Below are positions 51,903 through 59,888 of a DNA stretch of 64,000 nt, piece by piece. The notes under the pieces are model-generated. The model had not been told where the DNA came from, ran no database searches, and saw only the letters and a program-made list of their open reading frames with translations. Positions within the stretch are counted from its first letter, which is position 1. The number at the start of each line of letters is the position of its first letter. The translations under genes were made by a program, and so were the position numbers. Source of the DNA: Paenibacillus zeisoli (lineage in GTDB: Bacteria; Bacillota; Bacilli; Paenibacillales; Paenibacillaceae); assembly GCF_003994465.1 (NCBI RefSeq), contig NZ_RZNX01000003.1:124234-188233 (forward strand), read 5' to 3'.

Positions 51903-52313
51903 ATGGCACAAATATTAGCTTATAGCACTAACGTTCCTACTCCAATTACTGACGGAGCCGCAATAACAGTCCCATTGACACCAGCGGGTCAAGGGATTTC
52001 TCAAGTAAGGATCGTTGTTCCTCCTATCGCAAATAATCGCGTTGAGCTGGTGGCTACCGTTGGTTTTCGGGGTGACCTGGGAACAGGAAGCATTCTATTC
52101 CGCATTTTCCGTGACGGCCACGAAATATACTATGCACGCCAAGGATTTGAAACCAGCTTTGAAAAGTATTATCTGACCACGCTCCAAGCGATTGATCCAG
52201 GTGTTGTCGCTGGTACCCATGACTATACCCTTTCCGTAGAGCTCCTTACACCAGGTACAGCTGCTACCGTTATAGGTCCTATCACATTCAGCGCGTTGGC
52301 GATCGAACTTTAA
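51903..52313 (+). CDS. exosporium-like jelly-roll protein (ExsF/BclA C-terminal type)
   Basis: 136 aa from ATG 51903, chosen by AAGGAGA 9 nt upstream; the frame's first start is three codons before. The whole protein is beta-rich: QILAYSTNVPTPITDGAAITVPLTPAG, RVELVATVGFRGDLGTGSILFRIFRDGHEIYY and DYTLSVELLTPGTAATVIGPITFSALAIEL. This resembles the trimeric TNF-like jelly-roll domain of ExsF/BclA-type spore surface proteins, without the collagen-like part. A spore coat or exosporium location is inferred. Monogenic with its own terminator. Confidence 0.6.
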   Translation: MAQILAYSTNVPTPITDGAAITVPLTPAGQGISQVRIVVPPIANNRVELVATVGFRGDLGTGSILFRIFRDGHEIYYARQGFETSFEKYYLTTLQAIDPGVVAGTHDYTLSVELLTPGTAATVIGPITFSALAIEL

Positions 52314-52332
52314 TTAACCGTTGTTGCAGCAC

Positions 52333-52359
52333 AAAGGAGCCCTTATCGGGCTCCTTTTG
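52333..52359 (+). terminator. terminator after the exosporium-like gene
   Basis: AAAGGAGCCC (52333-52342) pairs with GGGCTCCTTT (52348-52357) with a 5-nt loop, followed by TGCGTTG. Confidence 0.85.
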
Positions 52360-52469
52360 CGTTGTTCTATCCTTAATATTTGAGGTACAGTGGCCGTACA
52401 TATAAGTTGAACTTAAGAATTACCAATATACAAGGGGTGTAACCCACTGTTCAACACAAATAGTGTCAA

Positions 52470-52670
52470 TTAGACTACATCGTATCCTTGTTCCTCAATC
52501 GCTTCTTTCAATGCTTCTACCTTAACTTTGCTCTCATCATATTTGACGGCAACTGTGCCTGAATCCAGATCTACCTTACCAGCTGCTCCAGCTTCACTCA
52601 AAGCACCTTCCACAGCTTTAACGCAGTGCTGACAGGACATGCCCTGTACGTTCAATGTTACTTCAGTCAT
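52470..52670 (-). CDS. copZ: copper chaperone
   Basis: 66 aa heavy-metal-associated domain. The copper site GMSCQHC holds Cys13 and Cys16, and the fold continues with LSEAGAAGKVDLDSGTVAVKYDES. It carries Cu(I) in the cytosol and hands it to a P-type ATPase (not in the window) or CsoR. It follows csoR by 22 bp in the same operon. AAGGAGG precedes the ATG. Confidence 0.93.
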   Translation of the reverse strand: MTEVTLNVQGMSCQHCVKAVEGALSEAGAAGKVDLDSGTVAVKYDESKVKVEALKEAIEEQGYDVV

Positions 52671-52692
52671 GATGGTTAGCCTCCTTGGATTA

Positions 52693-53031
52693 TTACTTCA
52701 TTAATTTATTAACCGTAACCAGCAGTTCATCCATAACTTCCATCTCTCCGGCCTGGATTCGCTCAATGACACAGCTCTTCATATGTCCTTCCAGCAGGAG
52801 CTTGCCGACGCTGTTAAGGGCCGACTGAATGGCAGCAATCTGATTGAGCACATCATCACAGTAGGTATCCTTCTCAATCATGCCCTTCACTCCACGAATC
52901 TGTCCTTCGACACGATTTAATCGGGTGATCAGGTTGCTCTTCGTTTTCTCGGAGTGGTGGCTTTGACGGGTATGATCCCCTGTAGTACAGCAGTCAGCAT
53001 TCGCGGCCTGCACTTGATTCTCTTCCGACAT
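52693..53031 (-). CDS. csoR: copper-sensing repressor
   Basis: 112 aa. Cu(I) ligands: Cys58 (DTYCDD), His83 (EGHMKSC) and Cys87, the C-H-C set of CsoR. RLNRVEGQIRGVKGMI is the family DNA-binding helix region. The start ATG has a G-rich site upstream. A palindromic operator lies 42 bp before it (53073-53089), so it represses itself and copZ until copper binds. An N-terminal Cys-rich stretch (NADCCTTGDH) is extra. Confidence 0.93.
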   Translation of the reverse strand: MSEENQVQAANADCCTTGDHTRQSHHSEKTKSNLITRLNRVEGQIRGVKGMIEKDTYCDDVLNQIAAIQSALNSVGKLLLEGHMKSCVIERIQAGEMEVMDELLVTVNKLMK

Positions 53032-53072
53032 TCTCCCCCGCCCCCTTACTTTAATTATAGCTTTATTATAAT

Positions 53073-53089
53073 ATACCCCAAGGGGGTAT
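53073..53089. promoter_or_regulatory. CsoR operator
   Basis: ATACCCCAAGGGGGTAT is a near-perfect palindrome matching the CsoR box (TACCCN-type halves around a short centre). It lies between csoR and the divergent copCD gene, 42 bp upstream of csoR, within a 309-bp gap with nothing else recognised. Confidence 0.85.
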
Positions 53090-53340
53090 TCAAGTGTGTT
53101 CTTGTGATCCTAGTTATCCTTCCCGGATTGTTCTTAAATAGTAACATTTGAAGACAGGATTTCAAAAACAGGGGTGTTGATAACGGGTATACTTATAATT
53201 AGGCTCATCACAGTGACTTTTTTCACTAATTGGACATAAACCTGCTTGAACCGCTCCCTGTTTATAGCCCGTTGTAGTCATGCCGATTTGGCCATACTAA
53301 GATAGAATCATATTGATCTTACTAGAGAAGGTGAAGATGC

Positions 53341-55011
53341 TTGAATATCAAATCAAGTCATAAATGGATTAGCGGGATCATGATCCTGTGTGTGTTCCTC
53401 CTCATGTGTCCGGGGCTTGCCTCCGCACATGCCTATATCGTGAAGTCAATTCCTGCCGCCAATGAGGCCCTGGATAAGTCTCCGGAGAAGATCACGATTG
53501 TGTTCAATGAACCGATTGAGAAGGTATTCCACGCTCTGGAGGTAACGAATACCTCAGGAGCACGTGTTGACCTGGACGACTCTCAGATTGATGAGAAGAA
53601 TCCGGCGAAGCTTACTGCCAATCTGCAAAAAAATCTGCCAGACGGAATCTACACCGCCAGCTGGCGTGTTGTCTCGGCCGATGGACACGCGATCAATGGC
53701 GTCATCCCATTCATCGTCGGCAGCGGAGAATCCGCACCAGCTTCGCAGACGGCTGCCCCCGGGAATACGCTCCCCGATTGGGATGCTACGCTGATCCGCT
53801 GGCTGCAGTATGCGGGGCTGTCCCTTTATCTGGGAACCCTATTCTTCCACTTGTTCCTGCTGCCCAAAGCAGAGCGGAAAGCATCGTACAAGCTGGGTCG
53901 CAGCCAATGGACCCTGATCATTTCCTTCGTGCTTACCGCGGTGGGCGTCCTATTAAGTCTTCCGCTGCATGCCCGGCTTGATGCCGGAGTCTCCTGGAGT
54001 GAGGCATGGAGCAAGAATGTGCTCGGTGAAACTTTAAGATACTCTACATTTGGTTCCGTTTGGTGGACTCAGGTACTGCTTCTGCTAATTCTGGCCGGTC
54101 TGACCTATGCACTCATTCCTAGATGGAGTCAAGGCGAGAAGCCGATCTTCGCAGGTCTGGCAGTCGGCACCATCCTGGCCATGTTTACGGCCAAGGCCTT
54201 TATGGGACATGCCGCTACTGCAGAGATCGAAGGTCTCGCCATCGGCAATGACTTTGTGCATCTGACTGCCGCATCCCTGTGGCTGGGCAGCCTGCTCGCC
54301 CTAGCGTTCCTGCTTCCGGCTTACAGCCGGGGAAAGACGGATTCTGCTGAGCGCAAGCAGCTCTACTGGGCGACGATTCAGCGATTCTCGCTGACCGGAG
54401 CGATCTGTGTTCTTCTTTTGCTGGGAAGCGGGCTCTATGGCATCAAAATCTTCACCCCAACGCTGGGTTCCCTATTCACTTCCATATACGGCCAGGTGCT
54501 GCTGGCCAAGATTGCCCTGTTCATCATCATGCTTGTCTTCGCACTTACCGGATTCCTTCGGGGAAGACGGCAGAACCGGGAACTGGGCCCGGCGGTGTGG
54601 ATTGAATTCTGTGTCGGCATTTTCGTGCTCATACTAGCAGCGGTTCTATCCAATCTGCCTACTGCTCTGTCCAATCCAGGTCCCGCTCATCTTGAGGATA
54701 CGACCCGGAGCGGATACACCGTCATGATTGATATTTCACCCAATATTATGGGCAAGAATGAGTTCAAGGTCTCGGTCAAGGACCCTGAGGGCAAGCCGGT
54801 TACGGCAATTGAGCAGACTTCCTTGAAGCTGACCTCACGCGAGATGGCGATGGGTACCTTGGAAATTAACATGCCTGGGAACACATCTCCCATAACCAAG
54901 GAAGACTTAATTACGATGGCAGGCCGCTGGGAGATCAAATATCACGTCCTGTTGAAATCGCTGGATTCGCTTGATGGAATCGTTGATTTTACCGTGGGTA
55001 ATCCAAAATAA
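53341..55011 (+). CDS. ycnJ: copper uptake/resistance membrane protein, CopC-CopD fusion (YcnJ)
   Basis: 556 aa from TTG, with AAGGTGAAG upstream. The signal peptide ends at SAHAYIVKSIP, so His follows the cut (Cu(II) ligand, as in CopC). The CopC domain (about 30-125) has GHAINGVIPFIVG. The CopD membrane domain (about 140-440) has eight helices, with HDLHAAS-like positions as NDFVHLTAASLWLGSLLA. A soluble tail of about 100 residues follows (FixH-like). YcnJ-type proteins import copper under shortage in Bacillus. It is divergent from csoR and followed 38 bp later by ycnI. Confidence 0.9.
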   Translation: MNIKSSHKWISGIMILCVFLLMCPGLASAHAYIVKSIPAANEALDKSPEKITIVFNEPIEKVFHALEVTNTSGARVDLDDSQIDEKNPAKLTANLQKNLPDGIYTASWRVVSADGHAINGVIPFIVGSGESAPASQTAAPGNTLPDWDATLIRWLQYAGLSLYLGTLFFHLFLLPKAERKASYKLGRSQWTLIISFVLTAVGVLLSLPLHARLDAGVSWSEAWSKNVLGETLRYSTFGSVWWTQVLLLLILAGLTYALIPRWSQGEKPIFAGLAVGTILAMFTAKAFMGHAATAEIEGLAIGNDFVHLTAASLWLGSLLALAFLLPAYSRGKTDSAERKQLYWATIQRFSLTGAICVLLLLGSGLYGIKIFTPTLGSLFTSIYGQVLLAKIALFIIMLVFALTGFLRGRRQNRELGPAVWIEFCVGIFVLILAAVLSNLPTALSNPGPAHLEDTTRSGYTVMIDISPNIMGKNEFKVSVKDPEGKPVTAIEQTSLKLTSREMAMGTLEINMPGNTSPITKEDLITMAGRWEIKYHVLLKSLDSLDGIVDFTVGNPK

Positions 55012-55049
55012 ATAGTTGAAAATATGTACACAAAGGAGATTAAATCGAA

Positions 55050-55832
55050 ATGAAACAAGCCTTCTCCAAGTTAACAGCCGTATTCTCGGCAGCCATTATC
55101 GGCACTTTATTGTTCGCCGGCCTTGCCAGCGCGCATGTATCCGTCAAGCCCTCTGCCTCGAAACCCAAGGCGTACGAGACCTATACCATCAAAATCCCTG
55201 TAGAAAAGGACATTCCCACCGTCAAGGTTGCCCTCAAAATCCCGGCAGGGGTGGACTTCAAGAACTACCAGCCTGTAACGGGCTGGAAGGTAGAGACGGC
55301 CAAGGATGACGCGGGCAAGGTCACGACCGTAACCTGGGCCGCCGAAGGGGATGGCGGGATTGAGCCGGGCCAGTTCCAGCAGTTCAATTTTGTAGCTAAG
55401 AACCCGGATAAAGATACCACGATCGCTTGGGATGCCTATCAGTACTACAAGGATGGCAGTATAGTGGAGTGGACCGGGGACGGTGGAGATTCTCCCCACT
55501 CTGTGACAACGGTCAGCGCATCCGGCGATGCCTCCGCGGCTTCGGATAGCGGCCACGACGAGCATGCTGCCGAGGCTCCCGGTGACCACGCCGGTGAATC
55601 CACGGGAACTGCGGCAGCCGGCACCGACGCTGCGGCTGGTGCCGCGAGTACAGAAGCCGCACCTTCTGCTAGTACAGACGCCGCTGCACCAGCCGTGAGC
55701 AACGCCGCGCAGGCGAACAGCGACAGCTCCGCGGCTCAGACGATCTCCATCGTACTGTCTGCTGCGGCCCTGGTCATTTCGCTGGCAGCGCTGTGGATCT
55801 CTATTCTGTTCGTACGGAGAATCAAACGTTAA
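55050..55832 (+). CDS. ycnI: YcnI-like copper-binding membrane protein (DUF1775)
   Basis: 260 aa. Signal peptide to about 29 (FAGLASAHVSVKPSASK, new N-terminal His as in YcnI copper binding). The DUF1775 domain (about 30-150) includes YETYTIKIPVEKDIPTVKVALKIP and GQFQQFNFVAKNP with the Trp in AWDAYQYY. A long Ala/Ser/Thr/Asp-rich linker with His residues (GHDEHAAEAPGDHAG) reaches a C-terminal helix (TISIVLSAAALVISLAALWISILFV) and RRIKR. It sits in the outer face of the membrane. AAGGAG precedes the ATG. It is co-transcribed with ycnJ. Confidence 0.9.
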   Translation: MKQAFSKLTAVFSAAIIGTLLFAGLASAHVSVKPSASKPKAYETYTIKIPVEKDIPTVKVALKIPAGVDFKNYQPVTGWKVETAKDDAGKVTTVTWAAEGDGGIEPGQFQQFNFVAKNPDKDTTIAWDAYQYYKDGSIVEWTGDGGDSPHSVTTVSASGDASAASDSGHDEHAAEAPGDHAGESTGTAAAGTDAAAGAASTEAAPSASTDAAAPAVSNAAQANSDSSAAQTISIVLSAAALVISLAALWISILFVRRIKR

Positions 55833-55884
55833 TTCATTGATTACTAATACCTAGATGGAATGATCTAAGATCATTCTATCTACA

Positions 55885-55933
55885 GACAAAGAGGTTATTC
55901 CTGGCTGAACATGCCAGGGATAACCTCTTTGTC
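55885..55933. terminator. bidirectional terminator
   Basis: GACAAAGAGGTTATTCCTGGC (from 55885) pairs with GCCAGGGATAACCTCTTTGTC (to 55933) with one mismatch. A second palindrome, AATGATCTAAGATCATT, lies just before. It separates convergent ycnI and the flavin reductase gene. Confidence 0.9.
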
Positions 55934-55977
55934 ATAATCAAGGGACGTCACTTATCCTGGCTGCTGAAAGTCAGAAG

Positions 55978-56526
55978 TCAGGCTCGTTGTTCTTTAAGCT
56001 GCTCATTCAGCCACTTCGCGTTCAACAGAGCGCGGGAATCGGCTAGAATATCGCCCGGCTTGCTGCCTTTGCCGATGATATAGCCTTCCAGCGGCAGCCC
56101 TACGAAGTCGAAGGTGAGCTTCAGCTGCTGAATCAGCGGCAGTGCCTTAATGTGAGGATCGTCCCCGCCCACGGCGACGATATAGGCTTTCTTTTGCGAG
56201 ATAAGTTCCTTGAAGTTATAGTCTGTACTCCTTAAGCTCTGGGACCACCGATCAATGAACGTCTTGAGCGGACTTGATACTCCATACCAATATACCGGGG
56301 TTGCAAAGATTAGAATATCGTGCTCCAGCACACGCTGGATCAATTCATCATACTCGTCCTGTACGGGCTGGAAGCCCTCAGGAACATGCCGCTGATCGAC
56401 AATCGTCTGGATGTTCTTCTCATGCAGCACAAATTTGCTATGGTTGATCCCTTCAACCACCTGATCCACTAGCTGCTCTGTATTTCCACCGGAACGCGTA
56501 CTTCCGAGCAAAACTGCAATACTCAT
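55978..56526 (-). CDS. flavodoxin-like NAD(P)H-dependent FMN reductase
   Basis: 182 aa. MSIAVLLGSTRSGGNTEQL is the phosphate-binding loop, and IFATPVYWYGVSSPLKTFIDRWS is the flavin-binding segment of the NADPH-dependent FMN reductase/flavodoxin_2 group. The C-terminal GKGSKPGDILADSRALLNAKWLNEQL is typical of YwqN-like members. It probably reduces FMN or quinones. Single gene. Ribosome site GGAAGGGG about 8 nt upstream. The following 56527-56819 holds no gene or clear site. Confidence 0.8.
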   Translation of the reverse strand: MSIAVLLGSTRSGGNTEQLVDQVVEGINHSKFVLHEKNIQTIVDQRHVPEGFQPVQDEYDELIQRVLEHDILIFATPVYWYGVSSPLKTFIDRWSQSLRSTDYNFKELISQKKAYIVAVGGDDPHIKALPLIQQLKLTFDFVGLPLEGYIIGKGSKPGDILADSRALLNAKWLNEQLKEQRA

Positions 56527-56819
56527 TGTGAGTCCCCTTCCACAAAATGTTAATTACTCCTTTGGAAAAATACTACGATGTTATGCACTTCGGCACAATA
56601 ACATTCTGCCTCTTTACTCCGCTAAACATATACATATGCCGAACTACTGGCCTTTGTGATGAACTCGTTCCCCGACCTAAGTCCAGATCAAAAACCGTCT
56701 GAGGGCCGTTTTGAATGATTTCCCCGCAAGGTAAGATATAAACATAAGTTACAGCAACGGTACAGCGTACGACACACGAGCTAACGACTACCAATAAGAA
56801 TCCGGAGGAGATTATTAAT

Positions 56820-57047
56820 ATGAATAAATTGTACAGATCCAGAAATGATCGTAAAATCAGCGGACTATGCGGAGGTATTGCACAGTACTTTGGTGTTGAT
56901 CCCACTATTGTCCGTCTAGTCACTGTAGTTGGAGCTCTTTGCAGCTTTGGTACCTTCGTTCCGATCTATGTCATTGCCAGCCTTCTTGTTCCGAAAGAGC
57001 CGGGCGGCTTTGGCTTCCATGACTCTTATCACCACCACACTTACTAA
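56820..57047 (+). CDS. pspC: PspC-domain stress protein
   Basis: 75 aa. LYRSRNDRKISGLCGGIAQYFGVDPTIVRL is the PspC start; one membrane helix follows (VTVVGALCSFGTFVPIYVIASLLVP). It ends in a His-rich HDSYHHHTY tail. PspC proteins sense membrane stress in phage-shock type systems. GGAGGAG precedes the ATG by 9 nt. It is 25 bp before the PspA gene, so they are one operon. Confidence 0.9.
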   Translation: MNKLYRSRNDRKISGLCGGIAQYFGVDPTIVRLVTVVGALCSFGTFVPIYVIASLLVPKEPGGFGFHDSYHHHTY

Positions 57048-57072
57048 TTCAAATTATAAGGAGAGATGAATC

Positions 57073-57774
57073 ATGAGTATTTTTGAAAGACTTGCCAATA
57101 TGACTAAAGCTGTAGCCCACGAGGCCTTGAACAAGCTGGAGAATCCGGTTCTGCTAATGAACCAGTATCTCCGCAATCTGGAGGAGGACATCCGAATCGC
57201 TGAGCGTAAATTAACGGAGCAGCAAGGCACTTTGAAAGTCCTCGCTTGGCGCAAAGAAGAAGCCCTCCGTTCTGCAGAGCAGTCCGAACAGACTGCATCC
57301 CAAGCTCTTGCAGGAGGTAATGAATCCGCCGCTAGAGAAGCCCTATCTGCTAAGATTCAGTTCGCAGAGCAGGCCGAGAAGCACGCCGCCCAGATCCAGG
57401 AAGCAGGGATTCGCATACAAGAGCTTGAATTCCAGATCCAAAATGCCAAAGAGGAATATGAACGCCTCAAAGAGAAGCGCACTGAGCTTGCTGCTCGCGC
57501 CCAGAAGGCGGAAGAAAGATCCCAAAGCATCCGCCCAAGCTTCAGCTATGGTATTGAGAGCGGGTCAGCCGCCCGGGGCTTTGAGCGTATGGAAGAGAAG
57601 ATTATGCAGTGGGAAGCCAATCTTGATGCCGGAGGCCATGCGTACTCCGCGCCTGCAGCCAGTGCACCGCACACTGAAGTGCAATCTGCCTATTCGGCGG
57701 CTGTTGAAGAAGAACTGAAGCGCCTGCAAAGCAAGAGAGCCGGCGAGCCAGCGAGTAAGGAAGTTAACGAGTAA
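57073..57774 (+). CDS. pspA: PspA/IM30-family membrane-stress protein
   Basis: 233 aa, almost wholly helical and coiled-coil: MSIFERLANMTKAVAHEALNKLENPVLLMNQYLRNLEEDI, then alternating heptad sequence to about residue 165, then an Ala/Ser-rich linker and an ending with EEELKRLQSKRAG. Family proteins form large scaffolds on stressed membranes and in Bacillus (LiaH) respond to cell-wall drugs. AAGGAGAG precedes the ATG. Encoded with PspC upstream; terminator downstream. Confidence 0.9.
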   Translation: MSIFERLANMTKAVAHEALNKLENPVLLMNQYLRNLEEDIRIAERKLTEQQGTLKVLAWRKEEALRSAEQSEQTASQALAGGNESAAREALSAKIQFAEQAEKHAAQIQEAGIRIQELEFQIQNAKEEYERLKEKRTELAARAQKAEERSQSIRPSFSYGIESGSAARGFERMEEKIMQWEANLDAGGHAYSAPAASAPHTEVQSAYSAAVEEELKRLQSKRAGEPASKEVNE

Positions 57775-57800
57775 GAGGATCAGCGAGTAAGAGACACACA

Positions 57801-57828
57801 AAGGCCCGGAGCTGATGCTCCGGGCCTT
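57801..57828. terminator. bidirectional terminator
   Basis: AAGGCCCGGAGC (57801-57812) pairs with GCTCCGGGCCTT (57817-57828) around TGAT. It ends both the psp operon and the SPFH gene coming from the other side. Confidence 0.85.
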
Positions 57829-57846
57829 CTAATGACTTAAGCTATG

Positions 57847-58782
57847 TTATTTATCGCTCTTGCCTGCTTTGAACACTTCACCGATTGCACCAATGCTGCC
57901 AAGCGCATCAACCGTAGAGGTCGGCAGGAATACTTTGTTAGCAGGGCCTTTGGCTACTTCTTTTAGAGCTTCAAAAGAGTAGTATGCAAGCACGCTCTCG
58001 TTCAAGTCTGCATTACGCAACAGCTCAATCCGGTTCTTCTCGGCTTCAGCAACGGCCTGAATCGCCTTCGCTTGACCCAGCGCTTCCAACTCCTGAGCTT
58101 GCCCAAGACCTTCCGCTTCGCGGATACGCGCCTCTTTATCCCCTTCGGCCTTAAGGATCTTACTCTGCTTATCCCCTTCAGCACGAAGGATCATGTCCTG
58201 CTTGGCCGCTTCCGCTTCAAGCACGATAGCCCGCTTGCTGCGCTCGGCCTTCATTTGTTTGTCCATCGCTTCCTGGATATCGAGCGGAGGCTTAATATCG
58301 ATAACCTCTACCCGTTCAATGCGAACTCCCCATTTCTCGGTAGCTTCATCGAGGGCGAGACGGATTTCAGTAGAGATTTTCTCCCGTCCGGACAGGGTTT
58401 CGTCCAGTTCCAGCTTACCGATAATTTGGCGCATCGTAGCAGTGGAAATGTTGCGCACCCCGTACACATAATCCGAAATTCCGTAGGTTGCCTCTTCCGG
58501 CCCTACTACCTGATAGAAGATAATCGTGTCGATCTGGACCTGCACGTTATCCTTAGTGATGACGGTCTGCGGCGGAACGTTCGCTTGTTGAATCCGCAGG
58601 TCATGATAGATACGAACCTGATCAATTACCGGAATCAGAATGTTCAGCCCCGGTGTCAACAGACGATGAAATCTCCCCAGGCGCTCAACGACACCCACCC
58701 GCTGCTGCGGTACGATTTTGACAGTTAATGCAATGAATATAACGACGACAACCAGAATAATACCAATTACAGCCCAAGTCAT
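57847..58782 (-). CDS. SPFH/Band 7 membrane-scaffold protein (paraslipin/QmcA-like)
   Basis: 311 aa from ATG 58780-58782, with GGGAGGG 10 nt upstream; a longer frame merely includes that site. One N-terminal helix (AVIGIILVVVVIFIALTV), then the Band 7 domain (about 22-190, with VGVVERLGRFHRLLTPGLNILIPVID and GVRIERVEVIDIKPP), a helical repeat rich in AEGDKxxxIxxAEG (about 195-260), and a C-terminal tail. It assembles into membrane oligomers with NfeD. Its start overlaps the NfeD stop by one base (TAATG), so the pair is translationally coupled. Confidence 0.92.
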   Translation of the reverse strand: MTWAVIGIILVVVVIFIALTVKIVPQQRVGVVERLGRFHRLLTPGLNILIPVIDQVRIYHDLRIQQANVPPQTVITKDNVQVQIDTIIFYQVVGPEEATYGISDYVYGVRNISTATMRQIIGKLELDETLSGREKISTEIRLALDEATEKWGVRIERVEVIDIKPPLDIQEAMDKQMKAERSKRAIVLEAEAAKQDMILRAEGDKQSKILKAEGDKEARIREAEGLGQAQELEALGQAKAIQAVAEAEKNRIELLRNADLNESVLAYYSFEALKEVAKGPANKVFLPTSTVDALGSIGAIGEVFKAGKSDK

Positions 58783-59216
58783 TAATGTGTACCCTCCCAT
58801 CGTTCAACTTCAATAATGGCATTGCCCCGCTTCACGACGATGACCTGTTCACCTGCATCAATGAACTGATCGGACACCGCGGTCCACGTGTCTCCCCCGA
58901 TCTTCACGATTCCGTTCTTCGATTTGTCGATCGGCTCGACCACAATCCCCTGTTTACCGACAAGCTCGGTACCGATGTCTTGGAACCCTCTGGATGCACG
59001 AAATCTTCTGACCAGCGGCTTGGTAAATAAGGTCAATATAAGCGCGACTACGCAGCCGACAACCACCTGCATCAAAATGTTGTCCGGTGCTATTAAAGCC
59101 ACCAGTGTCGCCGCTCCTGCTCCTATACTGAGCCACAGGAGATAAAACGTCAACGTCATCATTTCGAAGACAAGCAGAATTCCGGCAGTAATCAGCCAAA
59201 ACACCCATGTATGCAT
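58782..59216 (-). CDS. NfeD-family membrane protein
   Basis: 144 aa from ATG 59214-59216; a ribosome-like GGTGG lies 12 nt upstream and an upstream extension lacks one. Two to three helices (WVFWLITAGILLVFEMMTLTFYLLWLSIGAG, MQVVVGCVVALILTLFTK) then a C-terminal OB-fold NfeD domain (ELVGKQGIVVEPIDKSKNGIVKIGGDTWTAV). Short-type NfeD proteins partner SPFH proteins as here. Overlaps that gene. Upstream 90 bp lead to the pilus genes. Confidence 0.85.
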   Translation of the reverse strand: MHTWVFWLITAGILLVFEMMTLTFYLLWLSIGAGAATLVALIAPDNILMQVVVGCVVALILTLFTKPLVRRFRASRGFQDIGTELVGKQGIVVEPIDKSKNGIVKIGGDTWTAVSDQFIDAGEQVIVVKRGNAIIEVERWEGTH

Positions 59217-59305
59217 CCGGCAGATGCACCACCTTTCCGCGATATAACTATATATACGGACCAACCGGTAAAAGGTATTCAGGTTATCTAAATGTTACGT
59301 TAGGT

Positions 59306-59887
59306 TTATGAAGGATCATAATAAGCCGTGAAAGAGATCGTGGCTTTGATGATGCTTCCCGGAGCCTTGGTCTCATAGGGCTTTTGAAAACTGAAGGAAT
59401 CAATGGCAATCAAGCGTTTCAGCTTCTGAAGCTCTGACATCCAGGTCTTGATCTGGGTGTAGTTCCCCTCAAGCGTAGCCGTCATCTTCACTTCCCGAAC
59501 GGTTGGAAAAGGGGACTTGTCCTTGCTAAGGCTGGTACGAATCAGATTAGACTCCGGCAGAGTGAACTGAATATCCCGCAAGAGGACTGAGGCCTTCTGA
59601 TTTATCCGGGTAAAATCCAAAATGAGCTGCTCGGTGTTCTCGCTAGTTGGTAGATATTCGCGAATTTCTTCCATCTCAGGGCTATCCTCACTGCCTCCCT
59701 TCAGCACATTCACTCGGTTCTGCATCAGGCTGTTCTCCTGCTGCAACGTAGTCATCTCCTCTTGCTGGGATGCAGCTTCTTTGCTTGCTGGCAGAACAGC
59801 CAGCATGTAGAAGGCGAATAACAACAGGAACAACAGGACAGCCGCAGGCAGCAGCACAGTGCGGTATTTCTGAATCATTTCCATCAT
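59306..59887 (-). CDS. pilO: type IV pilus assembly protein PilO
   Basis: 193 aa from ATG 59885-59887, set by AAGGTGGGA upstream. One N-terminal helix (TVLLPAAVLLFLLLFAFYMLAVLP), then a coiled coil (SKEAASQQEEMTTLQQENSLMQNRVNVL) and a ferredoxin-like domain ending SFTAYYDPS. This layout is the usual PilO shape (PF04350-like). It forms the inner-membrane alignment complex with PilM and PilN. The start lies 1 bp after the pilMN stop. Confidence 0.8.
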   Translation of the reverse strand: MMEMIQKYRTVLLPAAVLLFLLLFAFYMLAVLPASKEAASQQEEMTTLQQENSLMQNRVNVLKGGSEDSPEMEEIREYLPTSENTEQLILDFTRINQKASVLLRDIQFTLPESNLIRTSLSKDKSPFPTVREVKMTATLEGNYTQIKTWMSELQKLKRLIAIDSFSFQKPYETKAPGSIIKATISFTAYYDPS

Positions 59888-59888
59888 T

